Source: Mycobacterium gallinarum
GTDB taxonomy: Bacteria; Actinomycetota; Actinomycetes; Mycobacteriales; Mycobacteriaceae
Length of the DNA: 64,000 bases
Direction of reading: 5' to 3'
Assembly: GCF_010726765.1 (NCBI RefSeq)
Contig: NZ_AP022602.1
Span: 147,675 to 211,674, forward strand
The notes under the pieces are model-generated. The model was not told the origin of the DNA, did not search any database, and saw only the letters and a list, made by a program, of their open reading frames with translations. Position numbers and translations under genes: made by a program. How positions within the stretch are numbered: the stretch's first letter is position 1; each line of letters starts with the position of its first letter. Positions 1 through 8,304 of this stretch are shown piece by piece.

Positions 1-57
1 GCAATAGACAATTTCGCAGCGATGACTGAACCATGCGGCCGTGATTTCACGTGGTGC

Positions 58-2169
58 TCACTTCTGGAAGTGTGTCGACTCATGGCGTGACTCCTCGGGT
101 TCGATGGGGCGGCAGCACGCGCAGTCCTCGCCGCAGGTATGACGTTGAGCTGGGGGCGCCGGTGCGGGGAATGCCGGCGGAGCGCAGCAGGCGTCGACGG
201 GCGGAGGGGGCGGGGGCAGGGTGCCGTGTTGCACCGCGGTTGCAGCGCGCAGCGGTGCAACGTCGTCGGGCAGTGGCTGGGTGCGTGCGGCGCGGATCGC
301 GTTGAGGATGACGAGCACTTCGGCTACCTCGTGGATGAGCACCACGGTGGCCAATCCAAGAACACCGAAGGCGGCGAGGGGGATCAGGATGGTGATGATC
401 GCCATCGACAATCCGATGTTCTGCAGCATGATTCGACGGGCGCGGCGGGCGTGGGCGAGAACCTGGGGGAGGTGACGCAGGTCCTCGCCCATTAGCGCGA
501 CGTCGGCGGTTTCAATGGCGACGTCGGTACCCATCGCGCCCATCGCGATGCCGATGTCGGCGGTGGCCAGTGCGGGTGCATCGTTGACGCCGTCGCCGAC
601 CATCGCGATGGGCCGGCCGCCGGATAGTTCGGGCAGCAGGCGCGCTTTGTCTTCGGGCAGCAGGTCGGCGTGCACGGCGGTGATGCCGGCAGCTTCGGCT
701 ACCGCTCGAGCTGTGCGAACATTGTCGCCGGTGAGCATCGCTGTCTTGATGCCCAGTTCACGCAGTTGCCGGATGACTTCGGGGGCTTCGGGCCGCAGTT
801 CGTCGCGGACCGCGATCGCGGCGATGACGGCGGCGTCGCGTTCGAGCAGGACCACCGTTGCCCCTGCCGATTGAAGGCGGGTGACGTCGCCGGCGAATTC
901 CCCGGGCGTGATCCAGCCGGGCTTACCCAAACGGATGGTGGATCCTTCGAGGCGTCCGCTGATGCCGTGGCCGGCGAAGGCTGTCACATCGTCGGCGGCC
1001 GCGACGCCGGGGGCCGAGGCGGCGACGATGGCTTGGGCCAGAGGGTGCTCGCTGCGAGATTCCACCGCGGATGCCATCTGCAGGGCTTCGGCTTCGGTGA
1101 CCCCGCCGGCGGTCACGGTCTCGACGACCTGGGGGCTGTTCCGTGTCAGTGTGCCGGTCTTGTCGAGGGCGATCACGGTGATGCGTCCGAGTTCCTCGAT
1201 CGCGGCGCCACCCTTGACGAGAGCGCCCTGTCGACTGGCGGCGCCGATGGCGGCCACGACGGTCAGGGGCACCGCGATGGCCAGAGCGCACGGTGACGCC
1301 GCAACGAGCACCACCAGCGCGCGTTCGAGCCACAACACCGGATCGCCAACGAGCGCGCCGATTCCGGCGACTGCCGCGGCGAGAACCAGGATCGCCGGGA
1401 CGAGTGGGCGGGCGACCCGATCGGCCAGGCGCTGGCCCGCGCCCTTGCGTTCCTGGGCCTGCTCCACGATGTGAACGATGCGGGCCAAGGAGCTGTCAGC
1501 AGCGGCTGCGGTGACGGTGACTTCGATGGCCCCGCCGCCGTTGATTGCTCCAGCATGCACGACAGTGCCTGGTCCGGCTTCGACTGGAACCGATTCCCCG
1601 GTGATCGCCGACAGATCCAGGCTGGTACGACCGGAGGTGATGACGCCGTCGGTGGCTGCGCGGTCTCCCGGCCGCAAGACCATCAGGTCGTCTACCACCA
1701 ATTCATCTGGCGTCACGCCGGTTTGACGTCCCTCGCGGATCACCGTCACCGTAGGTGGTACCAGCGACAGCAGGGCGCGAAGACTTCGGCGAGTACGCGT
1801 CACCGCGTAGTGCTCAAGTCCCTCAGCAATGGAGAACAGGATTGCAAGGAGCGCTGCCTCGGCGACCTGCCCCAGTGCCACGGCGCCGATCGCGGCGATC
1901 GTCATCAACGTGCCCACCCCGAGGCGGCCGTGCCGAAGGTTGCGAACGGCGCCGGGTGCGAAGGTTAAGGCCCCAACGGCAACTGCCGCCAATTCAGCTG
2001 CCAGGCTGACCGTTTGAAGACCACTTCGGTCGAGCGCCCAACCGGCAAGCAGCAACGCCGCCGCCACGGCAGCCAATTGCAGCTCTCGAACATGCCACAA
2101 CTTGTCCGGCCCCGAGTCGGGCTCGGCGTCGGCGTCCTTGCCCACAGGCCCGCAACACGCATCAGACAT
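58..2169 (-). CDS. ctpG: CtpG-like heavy-metal P1B-type ATPase
   Basis: Integral-membrane metal efflux pump of about 703 residues. Visible motifs are the TGES actuator motif, SPCAL in membrane helix 4, the phosphorylation motif [17 protein letters not shown], and HEVAEVLVILN in the last membrane region. The body closely resembles mycobacterial CtpG (for example GVGTLMTIAA and RALLSLVP). Two cysteine clusters are present: CC near residue 5, and a C-terminal tail with CCAPP and CGEDCACC, probably metal-binding. The N-terminal HMA domain of M. tuberculosis CtpG is absent. The start overlaps the stop of the upstream ArsR-family sensor gene by 8 bp, so the two are translationally coupled. Cd/Pb/Zn specificity is inferred from the CtpG match and the CadC-type sensor. 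Confidence 0.93.
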   Translation of the reverse strand: MSDACCGPVGKDADAEPDSGPDKLWHVRELQLAAVAAALLLAGWALDRSGLQTVSLAAELAAVAVGALTFAPGAVRNLRHGRLGVGTLMTIAAIGAVALGQVAEAALLAILFSIAEGLEHYAVTRTRRSLRALLSLVPPTVTVIREGRQTGVTPDELVVDDLMVLRPGDRAATDGVITSGRTSLDLSAITGESVPVEAGPGTVVHAGAINGGGAIEVTVTAAAADSSLARIVHIVEQAQERKGAGQRLADRVARPLVPAILVLAAAVAGIGALVGDPVLWLERALVVLVAASPCALAIAVPLTVVAAIGAASRQGALVKGGAAIEELGRITVIALDKTGTLTRNSPQVVETVTAGGVTEAEALQMASAVESRSEHPLAQAIVAASAPGVAAADDVTAFAGHGISGRLEGSTIRLGKPGWITPGEFAGDVTRLQSAGATVVLLERDAAVIAAIAVRDELRPEAPEVIRQLRELGIKTAMLTGDNVRTARAVAEAAGITAVHADLLPEDKARLLPELSGGRPIAMVGDGVNDAPALATADIGIAMGAMGTDVAIETADVALMGEDLRHLPQVLAHARRARRIMLQNIGLSMAIITILIPLAAFGVLGLATVVLIHEVAEVLVILNAIRAARTQPLPDDVAPLRAATAVQHGTLPPPPPPVDACCAPPAFPAPAPPAQRHTCGEDCACCRPIEPEESRHESTHFQK

Positions 2170-2545
2170 GACGAACCTCGGCAGGCCGGCGGCCTGTGTG
2201 TCCGAAAACGGCTTCGGTCAAGGACCGGCCGCGATCGGTGAGCTGATACATCACCATCCGGGCTTGCCGCCGGGACGTCACGAGACCGGCGACTTTGAGC
2301 TGACGCAGGTGATGCGACACGAGGTTCTGCGATTGGCCGACCACCCAAGCCATGTCGCACACACACAGCTCATCGCCTTCGAGAAGGGCTGATGCGATGG
2401 TCAGCCGGGTCGGGTCACTCAGAGCCCTGGCCGCGGCGGCCAAGACTTCGGCCTCCGCCAACGACGGGAGCAGGGCGCGAATCCGCTCGGCGTGCGGCAA
2501 GTCCAGACACAGCAGTTCGCACCGATCGATCGACGGTTCGGTCAT
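2162..2545 (-). CDS. CadC-type ArsR/SmtB metal-sensing repressor
   Basis: Winged-helix repressor of about 127 residues that should release DNA on metal binding. Two N-terminal cysteines four residues apart (CELLC) and the ELCVCD pair match the alpha3N thiolate site of CadC (Cd/Pb/Zn). The helix SQNLVSHHLRQLKVAGL is the recognition region. It is first in an operon with the CtpG-like pump and plays the role CmtR has in M. tuberculosis, with different metal ligands. An ATG at 2545 is preferred. A GTG at 2551 is in frame but lies inside the putative operator. No Shine-Dalgarno sequence is visible, and a TAGTAT hexamer ends about 7 bases before the ATG, consistent with a leaderless message. Confidence 0.9.
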   Translation of the reverse strand: MTEPSIDRCELLCLDLPHAERIRALLPSLAEAEVLAAAARALSDPTRLTIASALLEGDELCVCDMAWVVGQSQNLVSHHLRQLKVAGLVTSRRQARMVMYQLTDRGRSLTEAVFGHTGRRPAEVRHV

Positions 2546-2549
2546 CAGC

Positions 2550-2565
2550 ACATACTAACGTATGT
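2550..2565 (-). promoter_or_regulatory. Dyad operator and -10 of the sensor/ctpG operon
   Basis: ACATAC-N4-GTATGT inverted repeat directly upstream of the sensor start. On the minus strand it contains TAGTAT, a good mycobacterial -10, placed so that transcription would begin at or next to the ATG. It is the probable autoregulatory site of the CadC-type repressor, by inference from position and symmetry. Confidence 0.6.
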
Positions 2566-2615
2566 TGATATGTCGTAGTAGGGGCATTTCGATGTGCCGC
2601 CCCGTCGATCGGCAC

Positions 2616-2634
2616 CTACGTAGACGAGCAGTAG
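2616..2634 (-). promoter_or_regulatory. Envelope-regulon operator, copy A
   Basis: CTACGTAG-N7-GTAG, which on the other strand reads CTAC-N7-CTACGTAG. It lies 62 bp before the beta-lactamase-like gene. The same 19-bp pattern recurs at 8.2, 9.96, 10.2, 14.6 and 21.5 kb, always near cell-envelope genes. Confidence 0.6.
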
Positions 2635-2696
2635 GAAGCGGCGTAGGTACGGCGTGCCTTCGGCCATGGTGCGTACTGGCCTGACAAGCTGGGCCT

Positions 2697-3488
2697 GTGA
2701 AGGCGCTCGCGATCGGGCTTGTCGCACTGGTGGTACTGGTCGTGGCTCCGACGCCCGTCGCCAACGCCAACATGGCCCAGCGCATCGCGCAGGCGAACGC
2801 CTACCTCGCCACCCGTCCCGGCACCATTGGCTATGTCCTCCGCGACCGCACGACCGGACAGGCGCACCGCAACGAGGCGGCCGGCACCATGATGTGGACC
2901 GCGTCCACCATCAAACTCGCAATGGTGGTGGACCTGCTGACGCGGGCGCGCACTGGTCAGATCAGTCTGACCCCAGCCGACAGCCAACTCATGGCCGACA
3001 TGATGCATTCCTCCGACAGCAAGGCCGCTGACACGTTGTGGGAACGCTACGGCGGACCCGACAACATGGCGTTCAACCGCAACTTCCCCAACTACGGAAT
3101 GACCGGTCTGCAAGCGCAGCAGGGGTTCAGCGCCACCTACCCCTACTGGGGATTCCAAAAATCCACGAGTGATGACCTGGACCGGCTGATGAACTACACC
3201 CTCACCAAGCTGCCGCCGGCCCAGACCGCGGCCATCGTGTCGGAGATGCAGCACCTCGACGCAAACCAACAATGGGGAGTGTGGGGAGCGGGCGCGGCCA
3301 TGACCCCCGGCAACAAGAACGGATGGTCACAGGAGCAGGGGGGCTGGGTGGTCAACAGCGTTGGTTTCGCCGGCCCTCAACAGCGCTACACCCTGGCGAT
3401 CATGAACTCACTCAACGGTGAGGGCGGCTATGACGACGGTGTGGAGACCACGACGCGCCTGGCTCAAATTCTGCTATCGCCGACCTAG
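2697..3488 (+). CDS. Secreted class A beta-lactamase-like serine hydrolase
   Basis: Exported protein of 263 residues with an N-terminal signal peptide (hydrophobic residues 3-20, cleavage near ANA). It has the serine beta-lactamase/DD-peptidase motifs: STIK at residues 70-73 (catalytic Ser and Lys), SDSK at 106-109 in the SDN position, and KNG at 207-209 in the KTG position. A clear omega-loop Glu166 equivalent is not evident, so it may be a penicillin-binding or peptidoglycan-acting enzyme rather than an efficient beta-lactamase. The start is GTG at 2697 with no strong ribosome-binding site. The gene stands alone behind copy A of the shared envelope operator. Confidence 0.8.
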   Translation: MKALAIGLVALVVLVVAPTPVANANMAQRIAQANAYLATRPGTIGYVLRDRTTGQAHRNEAAGTMMWTASTIKLAMVVDLLTRARTGQISLTPADSQLMADMMHSSDSKAADTLWERYGGPDNMAFNRNFPNYGMTGLQAQQGFSATYPYWGFQKSTSDDLDRLMNYTLTKLPPAQTAAIVSEMQHLDANQQWGVWGAGAAMTPGNKNGWSQEQGGWVVNSVGFAGPQQRYTLAIMNSLNGEGGYDDGVETTTRLAQILLSPT

Positions 3489-3786
3489 CGCAGACTTCTC
3501 ACCGTGCTTGCAACAAGCACGACAACTCCCATGCGGACGACTAGTTCGTTGCCGATTGTCACCAAAGCGACTGCTGCACTCGGGATTCAATGCCGTACAC
3601 GCGACTGGCAGCGGCATGACTCCTGAGAGTCACAGTGGTCGCCGCTGGTGGAAGTGGTCTTTATCAAATCTTCATCGGAAGTCGAACCGACCCATACTTG
3701 GAATCCCGAAGCTGGAGGGTAACCGGCGGCGATAGCCCGTGTCGGTGTACGCATGAGGTCAATGGAGTGATCGGGAGGGATGTGCG
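3489..3786. other. Intergenic stretch without a gene
   Basis: About 300 bp between the hydrolase and the DUF305 lipoprotein. The only structure seen is the 11-bp-periodic direct repeat described separately. Confidence 0.6.
3657..3678 (+). promoter_or_regulatory. Candidate response-regulator site, TCTT(T/C)ATC repeats 11 bp apart
   Basis: TCTTTATC at 3658 and TCTTCATC at 3669 form a direct repeat with 11-bp period, as OmpR-family regulators use. The two-component promoter at 6455-6473 has TCTTCA repeats with the same period. It lies about 110 bp before the DUF305 lipoprotein gene. Confidence 0.5.
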
Positions 3787-4455
3787 ATGCAGCACAAGCG
3801 ATATGGATTCGGACTCGCGGCGGTGGTGGCGTTGGCCCTCTTCTCGAGCGCCTGTTCGAACACGAACAGCGAGACCCAGGGTTCCGCAGCCGCCTCTGCC
3901 CCGTCGCCGGTTTCCACCAGCGCTGCTGGCAATGACACGCACAACGACGCCGATGTGACGTTCGCTCAAGGCATGATCCCACATCATCAGCAGGCAATCG
4001 AGATGAGCGACATGCTCCTCGCCAAGCAGGGCGTCGACCCTGAAATCGTGTCGCTGGCCAACCAGATCAAGAGCGCGCAAGGTCCGGAGATCGAGCAGAT
4101 GCAGGGTTGGTTGCAAGCGTGGGGCGCGTCGTCCACACCCGCGCCCACCAGCAGCGGGATGCCCGGTCACGACATGCCCGGCGACGGTGACGCCAGTCAG
4201 ATGCCGGGTATGGCCGGCGGCGGCCACGGGATGATGTCTGAGGGGGACATGGCTGCCCTGCAGAATGCACAGGGCGGCGATGCTGGCCGGTTGTTCCTGA
4301 CACAGATGATCGAGCACCACAAGGGTGCAATCACCATGGCCCAGCTCGAAATCGACAATGGGCAGTTCCCCGCGGCGGTGGAAATGGCACGGACCATCGT
4401 TTCCAATCAGCAAGAGGAAATCACCACCATGCAGGGGATCTTGGAAAATCAATGA
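3787..4455 (+). CDS. DUF305 family lipoprotein
   Basis: Predicted lipoprotein of 222 residues: hydrophobic signal followed by the lipobox FSSAC. The mature part carries two DUF305 metal-associated motifs, MIPHHQQAIEM and MIEHHKGAITMAQLE, around a Met/His/Gly-rich linker (GMPGHDMPG, MPGMAGGGHGMM). DUF305 proteins are ferritin-like helical bundles often found beside copper genes. Copper or other metal binding at the cell surface is inferred. It converges on the histidine kinase gene, 9 bp apart, and may be controlled by that two-component system because both promoters share an 11-bp-periodic repeat. Confidence 0.85.
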   Translation: MQHKRYGFGLAAVVALALFSSACSNTNSETQGSAAASAPSPVSTSAAGNDTHNDADVTFAQGMIPHHQQAIEMSDMLLAKQGVDPEIVSLANQIKSAQGPEIEQMQGWLQAWGASSTPAPTSSGMPGHDMPGDGDASQMPGMAGGGHGMMSEGDMAALQNAQGGDAGRLFLTQMIEHHKGAITMAQLEIDNGQFPAAVEMARTIVSNQQEEITTMQGILENQ

Positions 4456-4464
4456 GCCGATTCG

Positions 4465-5655
4465 CTAGTCGGCGTGTGCGGTCAACGTCGTGCCAACCGG
4501 TGCGGCATCCTCTCGCGGGCGCGCAATCGGCAGAGCGACGGTGAAGGCTGCGCCAGTGCTAAGCCCGCCGCTCGTCACGGAGATGGTTCCGCCGTGCGCT
4601 TCGACGAGCGCTTTGGCGATTGCGAGCCCTATGCCAGCGCCGCCGTGTTCACGATCACGGGCTGCGTCTGCCCGGTAGAACCTCTCGAATAGACGTGGCA
4701 GGTGCTCGGCTGTGATTCCCTGGCCGCTGTCGATGACCGCTATAGCCAACCGGTCCGCCTCGCGAAAGCAACTGATGTTGACTGATCCTTCAGAAGGTGT
4801 GTGGCGCAACGCATTGTCGAGCAGGTTGCTTACTACTTGCGAAAGCCGCTGCTCATCACCCCACAGTCGGGGAAGGCCATCGGCAACTTGGACGTGGAGC
4901 GCCACCTTCTTAGCGTCGTAGCGGTCCTGCACCGCCGCGGCGCAGCGGCGAGCCAAGCGTTCGACGTCGATGAAGCTGTACGACATCGAGACCGAACTCT
5001 CTTCGGCCTTGGCGAGAGAGGCCAGGTCATCGGAGAACCGCACAAGACGCCCTGCCTGGTCACGCAGCATGGTTGCTGTCTGCGGGGTTAGCGTGCGTAC
5101 CCCGTCTTCGAGCGCCTCGATATAGGCGACCAGCACTGCTATAGGAGTACGAATTTCATGGGCCAAGTCGCCGAACAGTTGCCGTCTGGTCGATTCAACC
5201 GACTGCAGCCGGGACGCCATCTGGTTGAAGGCAATAGCGAGTGCGTCAAATTCATCGCCGAGCCGGGGAGATGACACCCGTGTGTCGTAGTGACCTTCAG
5301 CGACGGCGGTAGCCGCTGCCGCGACTTCGGTTATCGATCGCTGCAGCCGCCGGCTGGCGTACCAGCTCACCGCCAGAGCAGCCAGCGCGGCCACCGCTAC
5401 GGCGCCTCCCAATGAGATGGCCGTGGCGTATCCGTACGCTTCTTCGGCGTGGAATTGCTCGACGGAGTCCGCAGCGACTCCGGCTCGATGCAGATGCTCA
5501 CGAAACAGCGGCGGCCCCACAACGCCCGCCACGATCGAAGTCGTCGCTGCGCCAGCGGCTAAGACGATGGCCTGAGCCGCGAGCAGGCGTAGGCCGATGC
5601 CGGATCGGCGCCACCGGCCTCGCCGAGACCGCCGGGCGGAGGCTGTGCTGGTCAC
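4465..5655 (-). CDS. Sensor histidine kinase of a two-component system
   Basis: Membrane kinase of 396 residues. Transmembrane helices lie near residues 22-46 and 78-98 with a short extracytoplasmic loop, followed by a HAMP segment. The H box FGDLAHEIRTP has phospho-accepting His166. The N box LLDNALRH (Asn281), the G1 box DSGQGI and the G2 box GGAGIGLAIAK complete the catalytic domain. The start is a GTG overlapping the response-regulator stop by 4 bp, so it is the second gene of a coupled pair. The stimulus is unknown. The surrounding metal and wall genes suggest envelope or metal stress. Confidence 0.92.
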   Translation of the reverse strand: MTSTASARRSRRGRWRRSGIGLRLLAAQAIVLAAGAATTSIVAGVVGPPLFREHLHRAGVAADSVEQFHAEEAYGYATAISLGGAVAVAALAALAVSWYASRRLQRSITEVAAAATAVAEGHYDTRVSSPRLGDEFDALAIAFNQMASRLQSVESTRRQLFGDLAHEIRTPIAVLVAYIEALEDGVRTLTPQTATMLRDQAGRLVRFSDDLASLAKAEESSVSMSYSFIDVERLARRCAAAVQDRYDAKKVALHVQVADGLPRLWGDEQRLSQVVSNLLDNALRHTPSEGSVNISCFREADRLAIAVIDSGQGITAEHLPRLFERFYRADAARDREHGGAGIGLAIAKALVEAHGGTISVTSGGLSTGAAFTVALPIARPREDAAPVGTTLTAHAD

Positions 5656-6398
5656 TTCCCCGTTCCCATCCGGTAGCCAACCCCCCGCACTGTGGTGATG
5701 TAGCGCGGCCGCGCGGCGCCGTCACCGAGCTTGCGTCGAAGATGTCCGATGTGGACGTCGACGAGGTGCTCGTTGCCGACCCATGGACCGTCGCGAGTGA
5801 TCTCGAGAAGTTGTCGCCTCGTCAGCACCACACCGGGGCGACCTGAGAGAGCTTCGAGGATATCGAATTCGGTGCGCGTCAACAGAATCAACTCATCGTC
5901 GATGCGTACCTCTCGGGCCGCCACATCTATGGAGAGCAGTTCGAAGCGCCGCACCGGTGCGCTGTCGAGGACTGGGGCCGAGCTGGTGATCGGTACCGCG
6001 CGTGGTCGCCGCAACATGGCCCGGATGCGTGCTACGAGTTCGCGTGGGCTGAAGGGTTTGGTCATGTAGTCGTCGGCCCCGACGGTAAGACCGAGGATGG
6101 TGTCGATCTCCGTGTCCCGAGCGGTCAGCATCACGACATAGGCGTCGGAGAAGGTGCGCAGCTGTCTGCACACCTCTAAACCATCAATTCCTGGCAGGCC
6201 TAGGTCGAGGATGACGACGTCGGGGTCGAGTTCACGCGCCACCGCGATGGCGTCGACACCGTTGTCGGCGACGATCGCCTCGAACTGCTCGCGTTGCAGA
6301 TAGCTGGCTACCACCTCGGCTAGCGGTACTTCGTCGTCCACCACCAAAGCGCGATAGCCCTTCGCAGGCTTCGATGGCGTCCCTGTCGGCTGCTGCAT
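5652..6398 (-). CDS. OmpR-family response regulator
   Basis: DNA-binding regulator partnered with the downstream kinase. The receiver begins YRALVVDDEV and has the phosphoacceptor Asp in VVILDLGLPGIDGL and the conserved Lys in MTKPFSP. The C-terminal winged helix ends RGVGYRMGTGK. The ATG at 6398 gives 248 residues. An in-frame ATG at 6446 would add 16 residues with no known counterpart and would sit against the repeat at 6455-6473, so the shorter start is preferred. That repeat implies autoregulation. The small membrane-protein gene at 6536 diverges from the same region. Confidence 0.9.
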   Translation of the reverse strand: MQQPTGTPSKPAKGYRALVVDDEVPLAEVVASYLQREQFEAIVADNGVDAIAVARELDPDVVILDLGLPGIDGLEVCRQLRTFSDAYVVMLTARDTEIDTILGLTVGADDYMTKPFSPRELVARIRAMLRRPRAVPITSSAPVLDSAPVRRFELLSIDVAAREVRIDDELILLTRTEFDILEALSGRPGVVLTRRQLLEITRDGPWVGNEHLVDVHIGHLRRKLGDGAARPRYITTVRGVGYRMGTGK

Positions 6399-6454
6399 GC
6401 CACTTATGGTGCCCGCTCGCCGGTGAAGAGACACTTGCTTGCACATGCGGGCTC

Positions 6455-6473
6455 GATCTTCAGCAGATCTTCA
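6455..6473 (-). promoter_or_regulatory. Perfect GATCTTCA direct repeat, 11-bp period
   Basis: GATCTTCA-GCA-GATCTTCA lies between the divergent response-regulator and small membrane-protein genes. An 11-bp tandem repeat is the usual shape of an OmpR-family binding site. A matching repeat precedes the DUF305 gene. Confidence 0.6.
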
Positions 6474-6535
6474 TAGGACAAATACCGCGTCACTAGATGA
6501 CTGCGCAACGATGAGTGTCATAGGAGGAGCCCTCG

Positions 6536-6763
6536 ATGTCGTGGATGGACACTTGTCGCAACGCGCTTGGATGGCAGGTCTGGCTGCTACTTTGTGCGTC
6601 CGTGGTGGTGCTTTGGGCTGGCGCCATCGCCGGCGCTATCGCTCTACTTAGTTCGTCACCTCGACTTGATAACTCAGACGACGCGCCCCGCCGCGACGCT
6701 TTGACCCGACCGCATGGCGGCGGTGCCGACGCCGACATGATTGGCACGGACCGGTCACGCTGA
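6536..6763 (+). CDS. Small single-pass membrane protein
   Basis: A 75-residue protein with one hydrophobic segment at residues 13-38 and a polar, charged C-terminal tail. The start is well supported by AGGAGG at 6522-6527, 8 bases before the ATG. It diverges from the two-component system across the GATCTTCA repeat, so it is probably co-regulated. No family recognised. Confidence 0.65.
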   Translation: MSWMDTCRNALGWQVWLLLCASVVVLWAGAIAGAIALLSSSPRLDNSDDAPRRDALTRPHGGGADADMIGTDRSR

Positions 6764-6970
6764 TTCGCCGAATGTTTCGCAATGTACTGCTAAATCACCA
6801 GATTCAAAGCGTCGCCACGGATGCGAGCTCCAGGCTGCGCCAAAGGATCCGGCGCGGATGACGCAACGCTGCACGTACCAGGAAATCCACCTGTGGACCG
6901 CTACATTAAGGAATGCAGTTGAGTCGCGAAGCGAGTGGCCAGCTCGCCATCGAGAGCAGGAGGTGGCGAC
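6764..6970. other. Intergenic stretch, nothing recognised
   Basis: About 200 bp before the BlaI-like gene. No convincing gene and no copy of the TACGTAG operator was seen. Confidence 0.5.
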
Positions 6971-7180
6971 GTGGAACGACGTGGGTTCGGCGACCTCGAA
7001 GCGGTGGTCAAGGAGCCTCTCCGGGTGTACTCGGATTCCGTGACAGTGCGCGAGTCCTTCGAGGCGCCGTCGCGCCGCCGACAACTCGCCTACACGATGG
7101 GGATGTCCTCTTCCGCTGATCAAATGAGCAAGAAGCCCTGCGTGCAACTCAAGGCGGAGCCGGACAAGGGCCGGCGATGA
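6971..7180 (+). CDS. Truncated BlaI/CopY-like winged-helix protein
   Basis: A 69-residue protein aligning with the N-terminal half of mycobacterial BlaI (Rv1846c type): FGDLEAVVK, VTVRESFEA, RRQLAYT and DKGRR correspond in order. The recognition-helix region reads YTMGMSSSADQMSKK where BlaI has YTTVMTVLQRLAKK. That is one residue longer and divergent, as expected from two compensating small indels. The C-terminal dimerisation half is missing (BlaI is about 125-140 residues). The GTG start has AGGAGG at 6958-6963. Its stop overlaps the M56 peptidase start by 4 bp, preserving the usual blaI-blaR order. It may be non-functional as a repressor. Confidence 0.65.
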   Translation: MERRGFGDLEAVVKEPLRVYSDSVTVRESFEAPSRRRQLAYTMGMSSSADQMSKKPCVQLKAEPDKGRR

Positions 7181-8100
7181 TGACCACGGCCATGTGGCTT
7201 GTGCTCTACGGCGGTGTGCTCGCGTGTCTGGCGCCTCCCGTGCTGCGGCGGATGACCAGCAGCGGAATCAGCCCTTACATGGGTGTCGCTGCTTGGCTCG
7301 TCACGATTGGCGCCACGCTCATCGCCTGGGTTGTGGCCCTGGCGCTGGTACTCATCGCCGCATCGGACAGTATCCAACAGCCCTCCGCAGTGACCCTGTG
7401 CCTGGAGCTGTTTGGCTTCTCGGACCACACCCCGCTGCCAGGACGGATCGGAACAGTGGCACTGGCGATTAGCGGCCCGCTGGCGCTGTGCATAGTCGGG
7501 ATACGGGTGGGCCGCTCCATCGCGGGACTTCGCGCTCGAAGTCATGAGCATGCACACGCTGCGCGGATCATCGGAAGGCCAACAGGCCATCCCAACATGG
7601 TCGTCATTGAGGCTGCCCGGCGTGCCGCTTATTGTGTCGTCGGGCGCCCGAATGCCATTGTCGTTACCTCCGCCGCGATGAGTTCCTTGGACCGATCGCA
7701 GCTCAAAGCGGTTCTGGCGCATGAGGATGCGCACATCGCGGGCCGACACCACCACATTCTCATGGTGCTGCGGGCGCTGTCCACGACACTGCCTAGACTC
7801 CCGCTGTTCGCGATCGCCAACGATTCGGTCGCCGAACTGCTGGAGATGTGTGCCGATGACGCTGCTGCACGTAAGGTCGGCACGCGCCCATTGCTCGATG
7901 GGTTGCTCACCCTTGCCGGCCACCACGCCCCGTTACCGGAAGGTTTGGCTGCGGCGGCAACGGCAGTCGTTATTCGCGCGATGAGGCTGGCAACACCCAC
8001 GCGAAGTCACACTCGATGGCGGCACCGGTTCTCCCTCGGCGCAGCGATGACAGCGATGCTTACGATGCCCGCGCTCATCCAGGTTCTCTGCCACCACTAA
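7177..8100 (+). CDS. BlaR1-like M56 family membrane metallopeptidase
   Basis: Membrane zinc protease of 307 residues, similar to the partner of BlaI in mycobacteria (Rv1845c type). Hydrophobic helices lie near residues 5-22, 35-62 and 93-112, with another at the C-terminus. The zinc motif is HEDAH at 182-186 and the third-ligand motif EMCAD is at 223-227. There is no penicillin-binding sensor domain, so it is not a full BlaR1. Family members cleave the cognate repressor. Here the coupled repressor is truncated, so its real substrate is uncertain. Confidence 0.82.
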   Translation: MMTTAMWLVLYGGVLACLAPPVLRRMTSSGISPYMGVAAWLVTIGATLIAWVVALALVLIAASDSIQQPSAVTLCLELFGFSDHTPLPGRIGTVALAISGPLALCIVGIRVGRSIAGLRARSHEHAHAARIIGRPTGHPNMVVIEAARRAAYCVVGRPNAIVVTSAAMSSLDRSQLKAVLAHEDAHIAGRHHHILMVLRALSTTLPRLPLFAIANDSVAELLEMCADDAAARKVGTRPLLDGLLTLAGHHAPLPEGLAAAATAVVIRAMRLATPTRSHTRWRHRFSLGAAMTAMLTMPALIQVLCHH

Positions 8101-8185
8101 TCGGCACACGTCGCGGGATGGATCCCTTCGGGGGCCGCGAAATCCGGCACTTGCCTGCGGGATGGACGCAGCATGGACGACACGC

Positions 8186-8214
8186 TATACGTATCTACGT
8201 AGTAGATACGTATA
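8186..8214. promoter_or_regulatory. Palindromic envelope-regulon operator, copy B
   Basis: Perfect inverted repeat with 13-bp arms (TATACGTATCTAC and its complement) around GTA. It contains CTAC-N7-ATACGTAT on both strands. A 31-bp core here differs by one base from the palindrome at 21.5 kb. It lies about 90 bp before the atypical response regulator. Confidence 0.7.
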
Positions 8215-8304
8215 TTGCCGTTACGATAGCCGTCTGCGGGATGGTTCTTGCTATTTAATCGAGAGCGCTTGCCATCGCTGACGCATACGAGCTAGGAGCC
8301 TCAC

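Noticed and set aside
670..1296. Long plus-strand open frame opposite the CtpG-like gene
   Set aside because: Gly/Asp-rich antisense of a clear ATPase gene; no domain or start signal of its own.
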